From: Prevotella sp.
GTDB taxonomy: Bacteria; Bacteroidota; Bacteroidia; Bacteroidales; Bacteroidaceae
Assembly (NCBI GenBank): GCA_017415455.1
Contig: JAFQGS010000078.1
Location: forward strand, 1 to 64,000
DNA: 64,000 bases
Direction of reading: 5' to 3'
Shown: positions 19,268-28,761 of the stretch, one piece after another
How the letters are laid out: each line of letters starts with the position of its first letter
Numbering within the stretch: the stretch's first letter is position 1
Program-made: the position numbers and the translations under genes
The notes under the pieces: model-generated
Told to the model about the DNA's origin: nothing
Databases searched by the model: none
The model's input: the letters and a program-made list of their open reading frames with translations, nothing else

Positions 19268-20305
19268 ATGAGTAAACTTATAAAACCTGACGGTTATGAC
19301 GCTTTGCTTGACATGAAGCAGACCGAACAGGGAATAAAATTGATAAAAGACTTCTTTCAGGAAAATTTGTCTACGGAATTGAGGCTGCGAAGAGTTACTG
19401 CGCCTCTTTTTGTTTTGAAAGGACTCGGAATAAATGATGACCTTAACGGAGTGGAGAGGGCAGTGACATTTCCTATTAAAGACCTCAATGACTCCTGCGC
19501 CGAAGTGGTACACTCGCTTGCTAAGTGGAAAAGGCTTACTCTGGCAGACTATGCTGTGGAGCCGGGATGTGGCGTATATACCGATATGAACGCAATCAGG
19601 GCTGATGAGGAACTTGATAATCTTCATTCGCTGTATGTTGACCAGTGGGACTGGGAGGCTGTTATAAGGCCTGAGCAGCGCACACTTGAGTTTCTGAAGA
19701 ATATGGTGAGGCGCATCTATGCGGCAATCCTCAGAACGGAATTCCTTGTATGTGAGCGTTATGCGAATATAAAGCCATTCCTTCCAGAGGATATATTCTT
19801 CATTCATAGTGAGGACCTTATGCAGATGTATCCAGACAAGACAGAAAAGGAACGCGAGGATCTTATATGCCGTAAATACGGAGCCGTGTTTATCATTGGT
19901 ATCGGTGGGAAACTGTCTAATGGTGAGCCGCACGACGGAAGGGCGCCAGACTATGACGACTGGACTACGGAGTGCGCGCCTGGCCGATATGGTCTTAATG
20001 GCGATATCCTTATTTGGTATCCTGTTCTTGACAGGTCAGTGGAGCTTTCCTCAATGGGAATACGCGTGGACAAGGAGGCGCTGCTACGTCAGCTTGAGAT
20101 AACAGGCAAACAGGACAGAAAAGAACTTTATTTTCACAAGAAGCTGCTTGCAGACGAACTTCCATTGAGTGTCGGTGGTGGAATAGGGCAGAGCCGTTTG
20201 TGCCTTGTTCTTCTTCATAAAGCCCACCTTGGTGAGATACAGGCAAGTATCTGGCCGCAGGATATGATAGAGGAGTGTCGCGAGCATGGTATGCCGCTCA
20301 TATAA
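19268..20305 (+). CDS. asnA: Aspartate-ammonia ligase
   Basis: 345 residues, the usual AsnA length. It makes asparagine from aspartate, ammonia and ATP in the cytoplasm and is related to class II aminoacyl-tRNA synthetases. Recognised from 'LSTELRLRRVTAPLFV', 'AEVVHSLAKWKR', 'YTDMNAIRADEELDNLHS' and the C-terminal 'GGGIGQSRLCLVLL'. It has its own promoter and is followed 91 bp later by a strong terminator, so it is probably monocistronic. Confidence 0.96.
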   Translation: MSKLIKPDGYDALLDMKQTEQGIKLIKDFFQENLSTELRLRRVTAPLFVLKGLGINDDLNGVERAVTFPIKDLNDSCAEVVHSLAKWKRLTLADYAVEPGCGVYTDMNAIRADEELDNLHSLYVDQWDWEAVIRPEQRTLEFLKNMVRRIYAAILRTEFLVCERYANIKPFLPEDIFFIHSEDLMQMYPDKTEKEREDLICRKYGAVFIIGIGGKLSNGEPHDGRAPDYDDWTTECAPGRYGLNGDILIWYPVLDRSVELSSMGIRVDKEALLRQLEITGKQDRKELYFHKKLLADELPLSVGGGIGQSRLCLVLLHKAHLGEIQASIWPQDMIEECREHGMPLI

Positions 20306-20396
20306 ATGATGCGTTTCTGCATACATGTTGAGGCTTTCTCGGGAAAAATCCTATGGTAAAATAGTTTAAAGAACAATATTTCTGCAGTAGCAGACA

Positions 20397-20440
20397 ATGG
20401 CGGATTCTCATGTTTTTAGGAGAATCCGCCATTTGTTTTA
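20397..20440 (+). terminator. Terminator after asnA
   Basis: Perfect 13-bp stem (20397-20409 with 20420-20432), 10-nt loop, followed by a T-rich run. Confidence 0.85.
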
Positions 20441-20478
20441 TATTTTCGTAATATCTTTGATGTCAGTGTGTTACGAAA

Positions 20479-20549
20479 TGTATCATGTGGTGTATCGCAT
20501 TTTGTATCGCATATATATTTGGAACTACGTTCCATCCTCGTTACCTTTG
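20479..20549 (+). promoter_or_regulatory. Strong promoter preceded by three 12-bp direct repeats and an inverted repeat
   Basis: TTTG at 20518-20521 and TACCTTTG at 20542-20549 are 20 bp apart, a textbook Bacteroidetes sigma-ABfr promoter. Immediately upstream are three contiguous 12-bp units at 20479, 20491 and 20503, each beginning TGTATC. A TGGAAC-TAC-GTTCCA inverted repeat (20520-20534) overlaps the -33 box. The arrangement looks like activator or repressor sites. The expected transcript starts near 20556 and meets a terminator at 20954. Confidence 0.7.
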
Positions 20550-20643
20550 CATCCGTAAATATCGCAAACGTGGTCTCAGGAGAGTGTCGGCGCATACCGG
20601 TGGCGCCGTGGGGGAGAGGAGGCTGCGGAGCTGCGAGGACACC

Positions 20644-20697
20644 ATGGCTTCCAAAACAAGAGAACAGAAACAGATATTTAAACAACCAAGACAATGA
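20644..20697 (+). CDS. Mini-ORF 1 of overlapping trio (17 aa)
   Basis: ATG at 20644, basic peptide ending 'IFKQPRQ'. Its TGA overlaps the ATG of the next ORF in an ATGA arrangement. It may also be the tail of a longer frame open from upstream of the promoter. Coding status is uncertain; listed because of the promoter, terminator and the chain of overlaps. Confidence 0.25.
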   Translation: MASKTREQKQIFKQPRQ

Positions 20698-20801
20698 GAA
20701 AGGAACAACAGACTATGACATTTTTTCATGCGCCCGGCAAGAACACCTGTCACGCGGCTACTGACTATTGCCATGCGGCATACCAAAGGCTGAAACCATG
20801 A
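20694..20801 (+). CDS. Mini-ORF 2 of overlapping trio (35 aa)
   Basis: Starts in an ATGA overlap with mini-ORF 1 and ends in an ATGA overlap with mini-ORF 3. The peptide starts 'MRKEQQTMTFFHAPGK' and contains two Cys and four His ('NTCHAATDYCHAAY'), a spacing that could bind metal. I recognise no family. It could equally be chance reading within a regulatory RNA. Confidence 0.3.
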   Translation: MRKEQQTMTFFHAPGKNTCHAATDYCHAAYQRLKP

Positions 20802-20932
20802 CGCGGCAATGCTTGGAAAAGACTCCCGCAACGCAAATTGCAAAGCACGCAGAAAGACAGCGAGAACACACGAGACAGAATCTGCAAGACGCGGAAAAGC
20901 CTGTAAGACAACGACTTGGCGAAGACAAATAA
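20798..20932 (+). CDS. Mini-ORF 3 of overlapping trio (44 aa)
   Basis: ATG overlaps the stop of mini-ORF 2. The peptide is highly charged and likely one helix ('AKHAERQREHTRQNLQDAEK'). It ends 21 bp before the terminator stem. No family recognised; may be non-coding. Confidence 0.3.
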   Translation: MTRQCLEKTPATQIAKHAERQREHTRQNLQDAEKPVRQRLGEDK

Positions 20933-20953
20933 TAACCGAAATCACATACACAC

Positions 20954-20991
20954 AATCCTCATTCCACGCTGTGGAGTGGGGATTTTCTATT
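20954..20991 (+). terminator. Terminator of the 20.5 kb transcript
   Basis: 14-bp stem (20954-20967 with 20971-20984, two G-T pairs), 3-nt loop, then a T-rich stretch. With the promoter at 20549 it defines a transcript of about 430 nt. Confidence 0.7.
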
Positions 20992-21010
20992 TGCCGTAAC
21001 ACCTTCTCCG

Positions 21011-21341
21011 CCTCATCATTGATATGCTTTCGCCCTGTCATTAATATGTTATCACCTCATCATTAATATGCTATCTTCTTGTCATTGATATGCTATCGCT
21101 TCGTCATAGATATGTTATCGTGCTGCCATGGCTATGCCGCCACTCCATCATCGCTATTTTATCGCACCCATGATTACTATTTTATGGCACTGCCATGGCT
21201 ATGCCATCATGTCACGATGGCTATTCTATGCTGCCGCCATCGTTATGCCATCATACCGCCATGACTATGTAATCGTCTCACCATCACGCCGTTATCGTAC
21301 CGCCAAGTCAGCGAAATCACGGCGTCATTAATATGCAATGA
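21011..21341 (+). repeat. Degenerate 22-bp tandem repeat array (about 15 units)
   Basis: Units start at 21011, 21033, 21055, 21077, 21099, 21121 and so on, nearly all exactly 22 bp; one is 23. The early units read roughly CATnnnTATGnTATC after a variable six-base lead. Later units drift but keep the phase. No unique spacers separate them, so this is not CRISPR. Related arrays lie at 48.5 kb, and other 22-bp arrays at 28.5 and 62.4 kb. Confidence 0.85.
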
Positions 21342-21520
21342 CGCAACCAGGAGACAGCCGTCATATGAAAAACCTGCTTGCACAGCTGCTCATCCCTGCC
21401 AGATGGCAAGGTGATAGATATGTAATGGCGAATACGTGTGACGATGATAGACGTGGAATCTCTCTTAAAGCCTTCAAATGCTACAGATAATAATATTTTA
21501 TTATTATTTTCCCCGAAATA

Positions 21521-21552
21521 TTCGGTTATTACAACTATTTGTGGTAATTTTG
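21521..21552 (+). promoter_or_regulatory. Promoter of the HerA-like gene
   Basis: TTCG (21521-21524, one mismatch to TTTG), 20 bp, then TAATTTTG (21545-21552). This places transcription start near 21559, inside the longest possible reading frame, and argues for the ATG at 21585 rather than 21438. Confidence 0.65.
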
Positions 21553-21584
21553 TTGTTTTAAATGACTTCATAACAAGAATACTT

Positions 21585-23084
21585 ATGTATAAAGACCAAC
21601 AACTATATGTGGCACACTCGGCAGAAGGACCAATCCATATCATCGGAAAGATGGCCAACCGCCACGGACTCATAGCTGGTGCTACAGGTACTGGAAAGAC
21701 CGTTACGCTGCAAGTGCTGGCAGAGACTTTCTCACAGGCTGGCGTGCCTTGTTTCATGGCCGACATGAAGGGCGACCTGTCGGGCATTTCGCAGACAGGC
21801 GGACTGAGCAAGTTTATAGAAAAGCGCTGTGCGGAGTGGGGCATGGACACCACCACACTGCAGTTTGAAGGTTGCCCAGTGCGCTTCTACGACGTTTACG
21901 GCGAGCAGGGTCATCCCATGCGCACCACTATCGAGAAGATGGGGTCGATGCTGCTGGCACGACTGCTCGACCTTAACGAAACGCAGACAGGCGTACTGAC
22001 ATTGGCTTTCCGCATAGCAAAAGACGAGCAATTGCCGCTGGTGGATATGAAAGACCTCCGACTGATGCTCGACTATGTGGCAAAGAATGCAAAGAAATAT
22101 GAGACTAACTACGGCAATATATCTTCGGCTTCGGTAGGAGCCATCCAGCGTGCTTTGCTGGCACTGGCAGAACAGGGCGGCGACAAGTTCTTCGGCGAAC
22201 CGTCGTTCGACATCTTCGACCTTCTGCAGACAGAAGGGGGTAGGGGAGTGATGAACATTCTGGCTGCCAACAAGCTGATGCTGCAACCGAAACTGTACTC
22301 AACATTCCTCATGTGGCTGCTCACAGACATCTACGACAAGATGCCGGAGATTGGCGATATGGAACTGCCAAAGATGGTGTTCTTCTTCGACGAAGCTCAC
22401 ATGTTGTTCAAAGACACATCGAAAGCGCTTACCGACAAGATTGAACAGATAGTACGTCTGATTCGCTCTAAAGGCATAGGCGTATATTTCATATCTCAGT
22501 CGCCATCCGACTTGCCTGAAACCATACTCGGACAATGTGGCAACCGCGTTCAGCACGCACTGAGAGCATTCACACCTAAGGACCAAGCCGCAGTGAAAGC
22601 GGCAGCACAGACATTCCGCGAGAATCCTGCCTTCGACACAGAGAAGGAGATATTAGAGTTGGGCACTGGCGAGGCGCTGGTGTCATTCCTCGACGAGAAG
22701 GGTGCGCCGTCAATAGTGCAAAAGGCGAAGATTCTCTTCCCGCTGAGTCAGATTGGTGCCATCACCAGCGAGCAGCGCAGCAAGATAAACGAGACTTCGC
22801 GCATCAGTGGCAAGTACGACACTGCCGTTGACCGCGAGTCGGCTGCTGAAAAGATTCTCAAACAGCGCGAAGAGGAGGAAAAGGCTGCACTTGAAACAAA
22901 GGAAAGAATGGAAAGGGAGAAAGAAGAGGCACGCCGACAAAAGGAAGAAGAGCGCAAAGAGAAGAAAAGCAGCAAGAAATCTTCAAAGAAAGGTTTCTGG
23001 GCTGGCATCATCGGAACAGCCGTAACCTATTTCGTGAAAACAGCCGTCACACAGTTGGCAAGAAATCTTACGAAGAAGAAATAG
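21585..23084 (+). CDS. HerA/DUF853-type ATPase (YjgR-like)
   Basis: 499 residues from the chosen ATG. The frame is open for 49 codons further upstream, but a promoter lies there and family members begin near 'YVAHSAEGP'. Walker A 'GATGTGKT' is at residues 32-39 and Walker B 'MVFFFDEAHMLF' is mid-protein, followed by 'IGVYFISQSPSDLPE', typical of the DUF853 helicase-HerA-like family. The C-terminus carries a long Lys/Glu-rich coiled coil and ends in a hydrophobic helix ('GIIGTAVTYFVKTAV') that may touch membrane. The cellular role of the family is poorly known; a DNA-pumping or nuclease-partner role is only suggested by homology to HerA. Confidence 0.88.
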   Translation: MYKDQQLYVAHSAEGPIHIIGKMANRHGLIAGATGTGKTVTLQVLAETFSQAGVPCFMADMKGDLSGISQTGGLSKFIEKRCAEWGMDTTTLQFEGCPVRFYDVYGEQGHPMRTTIEKMGSMLLARLLDLNETQTGVLTLAFRIAKDEQLPLVDMKDLRLMLDYVAKNAKKYETNYGNISSASVGAIQRALLALAEQGGDKFFGEPSFDIFDLLQTEGGRGVMNILAANKLMLQPKLYSTFLMWLLTDIYDKMPEIGDMELPKMVFFFDEAHMLFKDTSKALTDKIEQIVRLIRSKGIGVYFISQSPSDLPETILGQCGNRVQHALRAFTPKDQAAVKAAAQTFRENPAFDTEKEILELGTGEALVSFLDEKGAPSIVQKAKILFPLSQIGAITSEQRSKINETSRISGKYDTAVDRESAAEKILKQREEEEKAALETKERMEREKEEARRQKEEERKEKKSSKKSSKKGFWAGIIGTAVTYFVKTAVTQLARNLTKKK

Positions 23085-23140
23085 AACCTTCAACTGCATA
23101 CCTGAAAGAGGGGAGAATGGGCATGGAGGATTAAATGTAA

Positions 23141-23728
23141 ATGAAACAAATGATTAAAAAAACGATATTTCCTGTTTTACTGATGTTAAGCGTTACACTG
23201 GCCAACGCACAGACAAAGCTGGCTGGACGCACATACTACAATGCCAATATCATGACAAATATGATGGATAAGATAATGCGCGAATCAGAAGCTAAAAAGC
23301 AGGAATCGTTGAATAAGGCAATAGCAGAAGAGGAGAAGAAAAAAGGAAGAAAACTTAACGCAGAAGAGAAAGAAGAGATAAAAAAGAAAATGGAGAAGGC
23401 TATTGCTGTTAGCAAAGCACTTGCTAAGGGCATGAAGACCGCTTTAACCTTTAACTTCAAAGACGAAAAAAGGATTGTCATAGATACAGATATGACAATA
23501 GACGAAGAAGCAATGAAAAATGCTGGGGCAAACTGGTTGGAGCGAAAAACATTGAAAGCCGCTCTCTCTGTTACGCCCACATTTAAAGGAGAATATATAG
23601 TAAAAGATGATCTTGTAATTATTTATGATGGCAAAGAACCCAGCGATACCATACGAATAAGCCCCGACGGCAAACAACTATATGGTAAGATGGATAATAT
23701 AAAGTACACTCTGACAAGAATAAAATAA
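23141..23728 (+). CDS. Secreted hypothetical protein with charged helix
   Basis: 195 residues. A signal peptide ends near 'LANAQ'. Residues about 45-100 are a highly charged helix ('EEEKKKGRKLNAEEKEEIKK'), and the second half is beta-rich ('GEYIVKDDLVIIYDGKEPSD'), resembling lipocalin-like stress proteins of Bacteroidetes. No specific family recognised. It lies 56 bp after the HerA-like gene and 27 bp before leuS, so the three may be co-transcribed. Confidence 0.7.
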   Translation: MKQMIKKTIFPVLLMLSVTLANAQTKLAGRTYYNANIMTNMMDKIMRESEAKKQESLNKAIAEEEKKKGRKLNAEEKEEIKKKMEKAIAVSKALAKGMKTALTFNFKDEKRIVIDTDMTIDEEAMKNAGANWLERKTLKAALSVTPTFKGEYIVKDDLVIIYDGKEPSDTIRISPDGKQLYGKMDNIKYTLTRIK

Positions 23729-23755
23729 AGAATTTAAAGAAAACAACATAAAGAA

Positions 23756-26578
23756 ATGGAATACAATTTTAGAGACATCGAAAAGAAATGGCAGCAACGA
23801 TGGGTAGAGCAGAAAACCTATAAGGTTGCTGAAGACAAGAACAAACAGAAGTTCTACGTGCTGAACATGTTCCCATATCCATCGGGAGCAGGATTGCATG
23901 TAGGTCATCCGCTCGGCTATATCGCCAGCGATATCTATGCACGCTACAAGCGACTGCAGGGCTTCAACGTGCTCAACCCAATGGGTTACGACGCATACGG
24001 ACTGCCTGCAGAGCAGTATGCTATACAGACAGGACAGCATCCTGCAATAACCACAGAGGCGAACATCAACCACTATCGTGAGCAACTGGACAAGATAGGT
24101 TTCTGTTTTGATTGGGACCGTGAGGTGCGCACATGTGAGCCAGGTTACTACAAGTGGACACAGTGGGCTTTCCAGAAAATGTTTGGTAGTTTCTATTGCA
24201 ACACATGCCAAAAAGCACAGCCAATAGAAAAACTTATTGAGCATTTTGAAAAGCAGGGTACAGAAGGTCTTAACGTGGCTTGCTCAGAAGAACTTAGCTT
24301 CACGGCGGCAGAGTGGGGCAGCATGAGCGAGAAGCAGAAGCAGGAAGTGCTGATGAACTACCGCATAGCTTATCTGGGCGAGACAATGGTTAACTGGTGT
24401 CCACAGCTTGGCACCGTGCTTGCCAACGACGAAGTGGTGGACGGTGTTTCTGAACGTGGCGGCTATCCAGTGGTGCAGAAGAAGATGCGCCAGTGGTGCC
24501 TGCGCGTATCGGCTTACGCACAGCGCTTGCTCGACGGTCTCAACAATATCGACTGGACAGAGTCGCTCAAGGAAACACAGAAGAACTGGATTGGCCGTTC
24601 TGAGGGTACGGAGATGAGGTTTAAGGTGAAAGACAGCGATTTGGAATTCACAATCTTCACCACACGTGCCGACACAATATTCGGTGTTACCTTTATGGTA
24701 CTGGCACCTGAGAGCGAACTTGTTGAACAGCTCACAACATCAGAGCAGAAAGCAGAGGTAGAGGCATATATCAACGCAACAAAGAAGCGCACAGAGCGCG
24801 AGCGTATCTCAGACCGCCGCGTGTCAGGCGTATGGAGCGGTTCTTATGCCATCAACCCTCTTACCGACGAACCTATCCCTGTTTGGATTTCTGACTACGT
24901 ACTGGCTGGCTATGGTACCGGTGCCATCATGGCTGTACCTGCCCATGACAGTCGCGACTATGCTTTCGCAAAGCATTTCAACCTGCCTATCATCCCACTG
25001 ATAGAGGGTGCCGACGTGAGCGAGGAAAGCTATGACGCAAAGGAAGGTATCGTTTGCAATTCAGCATCTCATAAGTTCTCACTCAACGGACTGACAGTAA
25101 AAGAGGCTATTGCAGCCACAAAGAAATATGTTACAGAAAACAACCTTGGCCGTGTGAAGGTGAACTTCCGTCTGCGCGACGCTATCTTCAGTCGCCAGCG
25201 CTACTGGGGCGAACCGTTCCCTGTTTATTACAAGGACGGAATGCCATATATGGTACCAGAGGAGTGTCTGCCATTGCAGTTACCAGAGGTAGAGAAATTC
25301 CTGCCTACCGAGACAGGCGAACCGCCACTGGGACACGCCAAGATGTGGGCATGGAACGAGAAGGAGCAGAAGATTGTTGACAAATCATTGGTTGACAACG
25401 AGACTGTATTCCCTCTCGAACTGAACACCATGCCTGGCTTTGCTGGCAGTTCAGCTTACTACCTGCGCTATATGGATCCACACAACGACGAGGCACTGGT
25501 GAGCAAGGACGTTGATGAGTACTGGCAGAATGTCGATCTCTATGTTGGCGGTACTGAGCATGCCACAGGTCACCTTATCTACTCACGCTTCTGGAACAAG
25601 TTCCTCTTCGACTGCGGTTATTCTTGCAAGGAAGAGCCATTCCAGAAACTCGTTAACCAGGGTATGATTCAGGGACGCTCAAACTTCGTTTACCGCATCA
25701 AGGATACAAACACATTCGTATCGCTTAACCTGAAAAACCAGTACGACGTTACACCGCTCCATGTAGATGTAAACATCGTTAGCGGCGACGTGCTCAACAT
25801 AGAGGCATTCAAACAGTGGCGTCCTGAATACAACAATGCCGAGTTTATACTCGAAGACGGCAAGTATATCTGCGGATGGGCTGTTGAGAAGATGTCAAAG
25901 TCAATGTTCAACGTTGTAAACCCTGACATGATTGTTGAGAAATATGGTGCCGACACATTGCGTCTCTATGAAATGTTCCTCGGTCCGGTAGAGCAGTCAA
26001 AGCCTTGGGACACCAACGGCATCGACGGTTGCCACCGCTTCCTGAAGAAGTTCTGGGGCCTCTATTACAGCCGTGATGGTCAGTTCCTGCCAACAGATAA
26101 TGAGCAGGCTACACCAGAGCAGTTGAAGAGCGTTCACAAGCTCATCAAGAAAGTTAGTCAGGACATAGAGCACTTCAGCTACAACACCAGCATCTCTGCA
26201 TTCATGATTTGCGTTAACGAACTCAGTCAGATGAAGTGCCACAACAAGGAACTGCTGAAGACTATCGTTGTGCTGATAGCACCATTTGCTCCTCACATTG
26301 CCGAAGAGCTGTGGGAAGCATTGGGCGAGCAGGGCAGCGTTTGCGATGCTCAGTGGCCAAAGCACAATGAGGAGTATCTTGTGGAGAGTCAGATGCAACT
26401 CACCATCTCATTCAACGGCAAGGCTCGTTTCCAGATGCAGTTTGCTGCCGATGCAGAAAACGCAAGCATTCAGGAGCAGGTACTGGCCGACGAGCGCACA
26501 TCCAAATATCTTGAAGGCAAGCAGGTGGTGAAGGTCATCATCGTGCCTAAGAAGATTGTGAATGTGGTGATGAAATAA
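23756..26578 (+). CDS. leuS: Leucyl-tRNA synthetase
   Basis: 940 residues. Class I motifs are present: HIGH as 'LHVGHPLGY' near residue 47 and 'EKMSKSMFN' near 712. The editing domain (CP1) contains '[13 protein letters not shown]' and '[19 protein letters not shown]'. A Cys pair 'CNTCQ' near residue 150 belongs to the zinc-binding insertion. It charges tRNA-Leu in the cytoplasm. Standard for Bacteroidales. Confidence 0.97.
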   Translation: MEYNFRDIEKKWQQRWVEQKTYKVAEDKNKQKFYVLNMFPYPSGAGLHVGHPLGYIASDIYARYKRLQGFNVLNPMGYDAYGLPAEQYAIQTGQHPAITTEANINHYREQLDKIGFCFDWDREVRTCEPGYYKWTQWAFQKMFGSFYCNTCQKAQPIEKLIEHFEKQGTEGLNVACSEELSFTAAEWGSMSEKQKQEVLMNYRIAYLGETMVNWCPQLGTVLANDEVVDGVSERGGYPVVQKKMRQWCLRVSAYAQRLLDGLNNIDWTESLKETQKNWIGRSEGTEMRFKVKDSDLEFTIFTTRADTIFGVTFMVLAPESELVEQLTTSEQKAEVEAYINATKKRTERERISDRRVSGVWSGSYAINPLTDEPIPVWISDYVLAGYGTGAIMAVPAHDSRDYAFAKHFNLPIIPLIEGADVSEESYDAKEGIVCNSASHKFSLNGLTVKEAIAATKKYVTENNLGRVKVNFRLRDAIFSRQRYWGEPFPVYYKDGMPYMVPEECLPLQLPEVEKFLPTETGEPPLGHAKMWAWNEKEQKIVDKSLVDNETVFPLELNTMPGFAGSSAYYLRYMDPHNDEALVSKDVDEYWQNVDLYVGGTEHATGHLIYSRFWNKFLFDCGYSCKEEPFQKLVNQGMIQGRSNFVYRIKDTNTFVSLNLKNQYDVTPLHVDVNIVSGDVLNIEAFKQWRPEYNNAEFILEDGKYICGWAVEKMSKSMFNVVNPDMIVEKYGADTLRLYEMFLGPVEQSKPWDTNGIDGCHRFLKKFWGLYYSRDGQFLPTDNEQATPEQLKSVHKLIKKVSQDIEHFSYNTSISAFMICVNELSQMKCHNKELLKTIVVLIAPFAPHIAEELWEALGEQGSVCDAQWPKHNEEYLVESQMQLTISFNGKARFQMQFAADAENASIQEQVLADERTSKYLEGKQVVKVIIVPKKIVNVVMK

Positions 26579-26772
26579 TATGAATTATGAATTTTGAATT
26601 ACGAATTATGAGTTGTTCTTGCTTCGCTGCGATTAACAATTAATAATTTGTAATTCAAAATACTTAACTCGTAATCTAAGCGAAGCGAGGATAATTCGCA
26701 ATTAAGAACTCATAGCTCGTAATCGCAACGGAACGAGAATAATAAAAATTCACAACCCGTAATTTAAGAACC
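26579..26772. repeat. AT-rich intergenic element of direct and inverted 'aattcgtaatt'-type motifs
   Basis: 194 bp without a gene. TTTTGAATTAC is matched by its exact complement GTAATTCAAAA about 50 bp later, and CTTCGCT by AGCGAAG. Several more CTCGTAAT/CCCGTAAT copies follow up to the next start codon. It looks like a decayed palindromic repeat of the kind scattered in Bacteroidetes genomes. Confidence 0.6.
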
Positions 26773-27708
26773 ATGAATTTATTCAATAAGAAAATACTGC
26801 GTGAAACAGAAGATTATGTATTCATAACTCTTGGTCTTCTCCTTTATACTTTTGGCTGGACGGTTTTTCTATTGCCATATCAGATAGTTACAGGAGGCGT
26901 TACCGGTGTGTCGGCAATTATTTTCTATGCCACAGGAATACCTATAGAGAACAGTTATATGGTTATCAACATCATATTGCTTATTGTGGCTTTGAAAGTT
27001 CTTGGGTTTAAATTCATGGTAAAGACCATCTATGCTATCTTTGCGCTTGCATTCTTCTTATGGGGCGCTCAACAGATAATGATGGGCGAAGACGGCAAAT
27101 TCATCCAGATACTTGGTCCCGGACAAGAGTTTATGTCACTTATCATCGGATGTATGATGACAGGCTCTGCGCTTGCTATTGTTTTCTTGAACAATGGCAG
27201 TACCGGCGGCACCGACATTGTTGCTGCTGTTGTAAACAAGTATCATAACTTGTCACTTGGACAAGTTCTTATTGCTGTTGACTTGATAATCATTGGCAGT
27301 TGTCTTTTTATCCCGACCTTTGGCGACTACCTTACACGCTGTCATAAAGTGGTGTTTGGTATTTGTACGATGGTTATAGAGAACTTCATGCTCGACTATG
27401 TGATGAACGCCCGCCGCGAGTCTGTGCAGTTCCTTATATTCTCAAAGAAGTATGATGAGATAGCAAATGCCATTGTTAACAAGACAGAACATACTCTTAC
27501 TATCCTTGACGGGCATGGATGGTACACCGGACAAGACGTAAAGGTGATATGCCTGTTGGCAAAGAAACGTGAGAGCGTGCTTATCTTCCGCCTTATAAAG
27601 ACTATTGATCCTAATGCTTTTGTGAGCCAGAGCAGTGTCATAGGTGTATATGGTGAGGGCTTTGATGAGATAAAGGTGAAAGCCGCGCCACAACCTCCTG
27701 GGGAATGA
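26773..27708 (+). CDS. YitT family membrane protein
   Basis: 311 residues. Five or six membrane helices fill residues about 15-215 ('LGLLLYTFGWTVFLLPYQ', 'GGVTGVSAIIFYATGIP', 'NNGSTGGTDIVAAVVNK'). A soluble DUF2179 domain follows (about 220-300, 'HTLTILDGHGWYTGQDVKVI'). Family members are YitT/YvjA-type membrane proteins of unsettled function, possibly transporters. Confidence 0.9.
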   Translation: MNLFNKKILRETEDYVFITLGLLLYTFGWTVFLLPYQIVTGGVTGVSAIIFYATGIPIENSYMVINIILLIVALKVLGFKFMVKTIYAIFALAFFLWGAQQIMMGEDGKFIQILGPGQEFMSLIIGCMMTGSALAIVFLNNGSTGGTDIVAAVVNKYHNLSLGQVLIAVDLIIIGSCLFIPTFGDYLTRCHKVVFGICTMVIENFMLDYVMNARRESVQFLIFSKKYDEIANAIVNKTEHTLTILDGHGWYTGQDVKVICLLAKKRESVLIFRLIKTIDPNAFVSQSSVIGVYGEGFDEIKVKAAPQPPGE

Positions 27709-27711
27709 TTG

Positions 27712-27778
27712 GAAGATAGAAGGAGATAAAAAGAAGATAGAAGGAGATAGAAAAGAAGATAGAAGGAGATAGAAGACA
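27712..27778 (+). repeat. Purine-rich tandem repeat, 21-22 bp unit
   Basis: Three copies begin GAAGATAGAAGGAGATA at 27712, 27733 and 27755, spaced 21 and 22 bp. It lies just after the YitT gene. The remaining 150 bp up to rdgB hold nothing else I can identify. Confidence 0.75.
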
Positions 27779-27932
27779 TATGTTTTAGTAGTTAAGAATT
27801 TTAATGGATTTAGAGGGAGTTAGTCCAACATCTGAAGGCATTCTATTAAATATTTGGATTATTTGCTAACACTTGTCAATTCGTTTCCTTATTTCATTCA
27901 AGGAATTTCTTATCAACTCGTAAAGTAAAATT

Positions 27933-28523
27933 ATGAAAATAATATTCGCAACAAACAATAAACACAAGTTAGAAGAGATTCGCAACATATTCGGCAGCAG
28001 GGCAGAGGTGCTCTCACTTGCCGACATCGACTGTCATGATGATATTCCGGAGACGGGCAACACACTTGAGGCCAATGCCATGGAGAAGGCTAAATACATT
28101 GCGGACAAATATGGAATGAGCGTCTTTGCGGATGATACCGGTCTTGAAGTAGATGCCCTTGGCGGCGCGCCTGGTGTCTATTCTGCACGCTATGCAGGCG
28201 AAGGCCACGACAGCGAGGCTAATATGGACAAGCTGCTTGCCAATCTCTGCGGTGTGAAAAACCGTCAGGCACAGTTCCGCACGGTTATAGCTCTCATACT
28301 AAAAAGCAATGATGGAACAACAGAGGAGCATCTTTTCGAGGGCATTGTGAAAGGAAGCATAACCGAGGAGAGGAGAGGAGGCGAGGGTTTTGGATACGAC
28401 CCTATCTTCAAACCGGAAGGTTATGATGACACATTTGCCCAACTTGGCAATGACATCAAGAACAAGATATCCCACCGTGCGCGTGCTGTTGAGAAGCTGT
28501 ATGCGTTTTTCAACAGTCTGTAA
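27933..28523 (+). CDS. rdgB: XTP/dITP diphosphatase (RdgB/HAM1)
   Basis: 196 residues. Hydrolyses non-canonical purine triphosphates (XTP, dITP) to monophosphates, cleaning the nucleotide pool. The family signatures '[12 protein letters not shown]', '[20 protein letters not shown]' and '[11 protein letters not shown]' are all present, as is the closing '[10 protein letters not shown]'. Confidence 0.96.
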   Translation: MKIIFATNNKHKLEEIRNIFGSRAEVLSLADIDCHDDIPETGNTLEANAMEKAKYIADKYGMSVFADDTGLEVDALGGAPGVYSARYAGEGHDSEANMDKLLANLCGVKNRQAQFRTVIALILKSNDGTTEEHLFEGIVKGSITEERRGGEGFGYDPIFKPEGYDDTFAQLGNDIKNKISHRARAVEKLYAFFNSL

Positions 28524-28529
28524 AAAGCC

Positions 28530-28683
28530 TGACTTGAAGACCATGTATGCCTGAGCAAAAACATGTAAAATAACTCTCAGCAGGAGGTATGAGACAAAAC
28601 GCTTTTCAAAGGAGTATCTTTCGCTCTGCGTTTGATACCCAAACAGAAGACATTTGATGCCTGAACAGAAGACGTTTGATGTC
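28530..28683 (+). repeat. Degenerate 22-bp tandem array (7 units)
   Basis: Seven 22-bp windows fit exactly between 28530 and 28683. Units 1, 6 and 7 are clearly related (GAAGACnnnTnTGATGCC-like) and remain in phase although 5 units apart; units 2-5 have decayed. It fills most of the gap between rdgB and the glycosyltransferase. Confidence 0.65.
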
Positions 28684-28761
28684 TTTTTGAAGCACGAAAG
28701 AAATCTATTTGCGAAACACCTCTTTACAAAGCATATCTAACATAGTAAACAAGCCGCTTTT

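Noticed and set aside
20541..21041. 166-codon minus-strand open frame
   Set aside because: It is antisense to the promoter-terminator unit, has low-complexity residues and no domain signs.
21011..21341. 22-bp array as CRISPR
   Set aside because: Units are contiguous and degenerate, without unique spacers, and no cas genes are in the window.
21438..21584. Upstream extension of the HerA-like protein
   Set aside because: A promoter lies within it and the residues do not fit the family; start moved to 21585.
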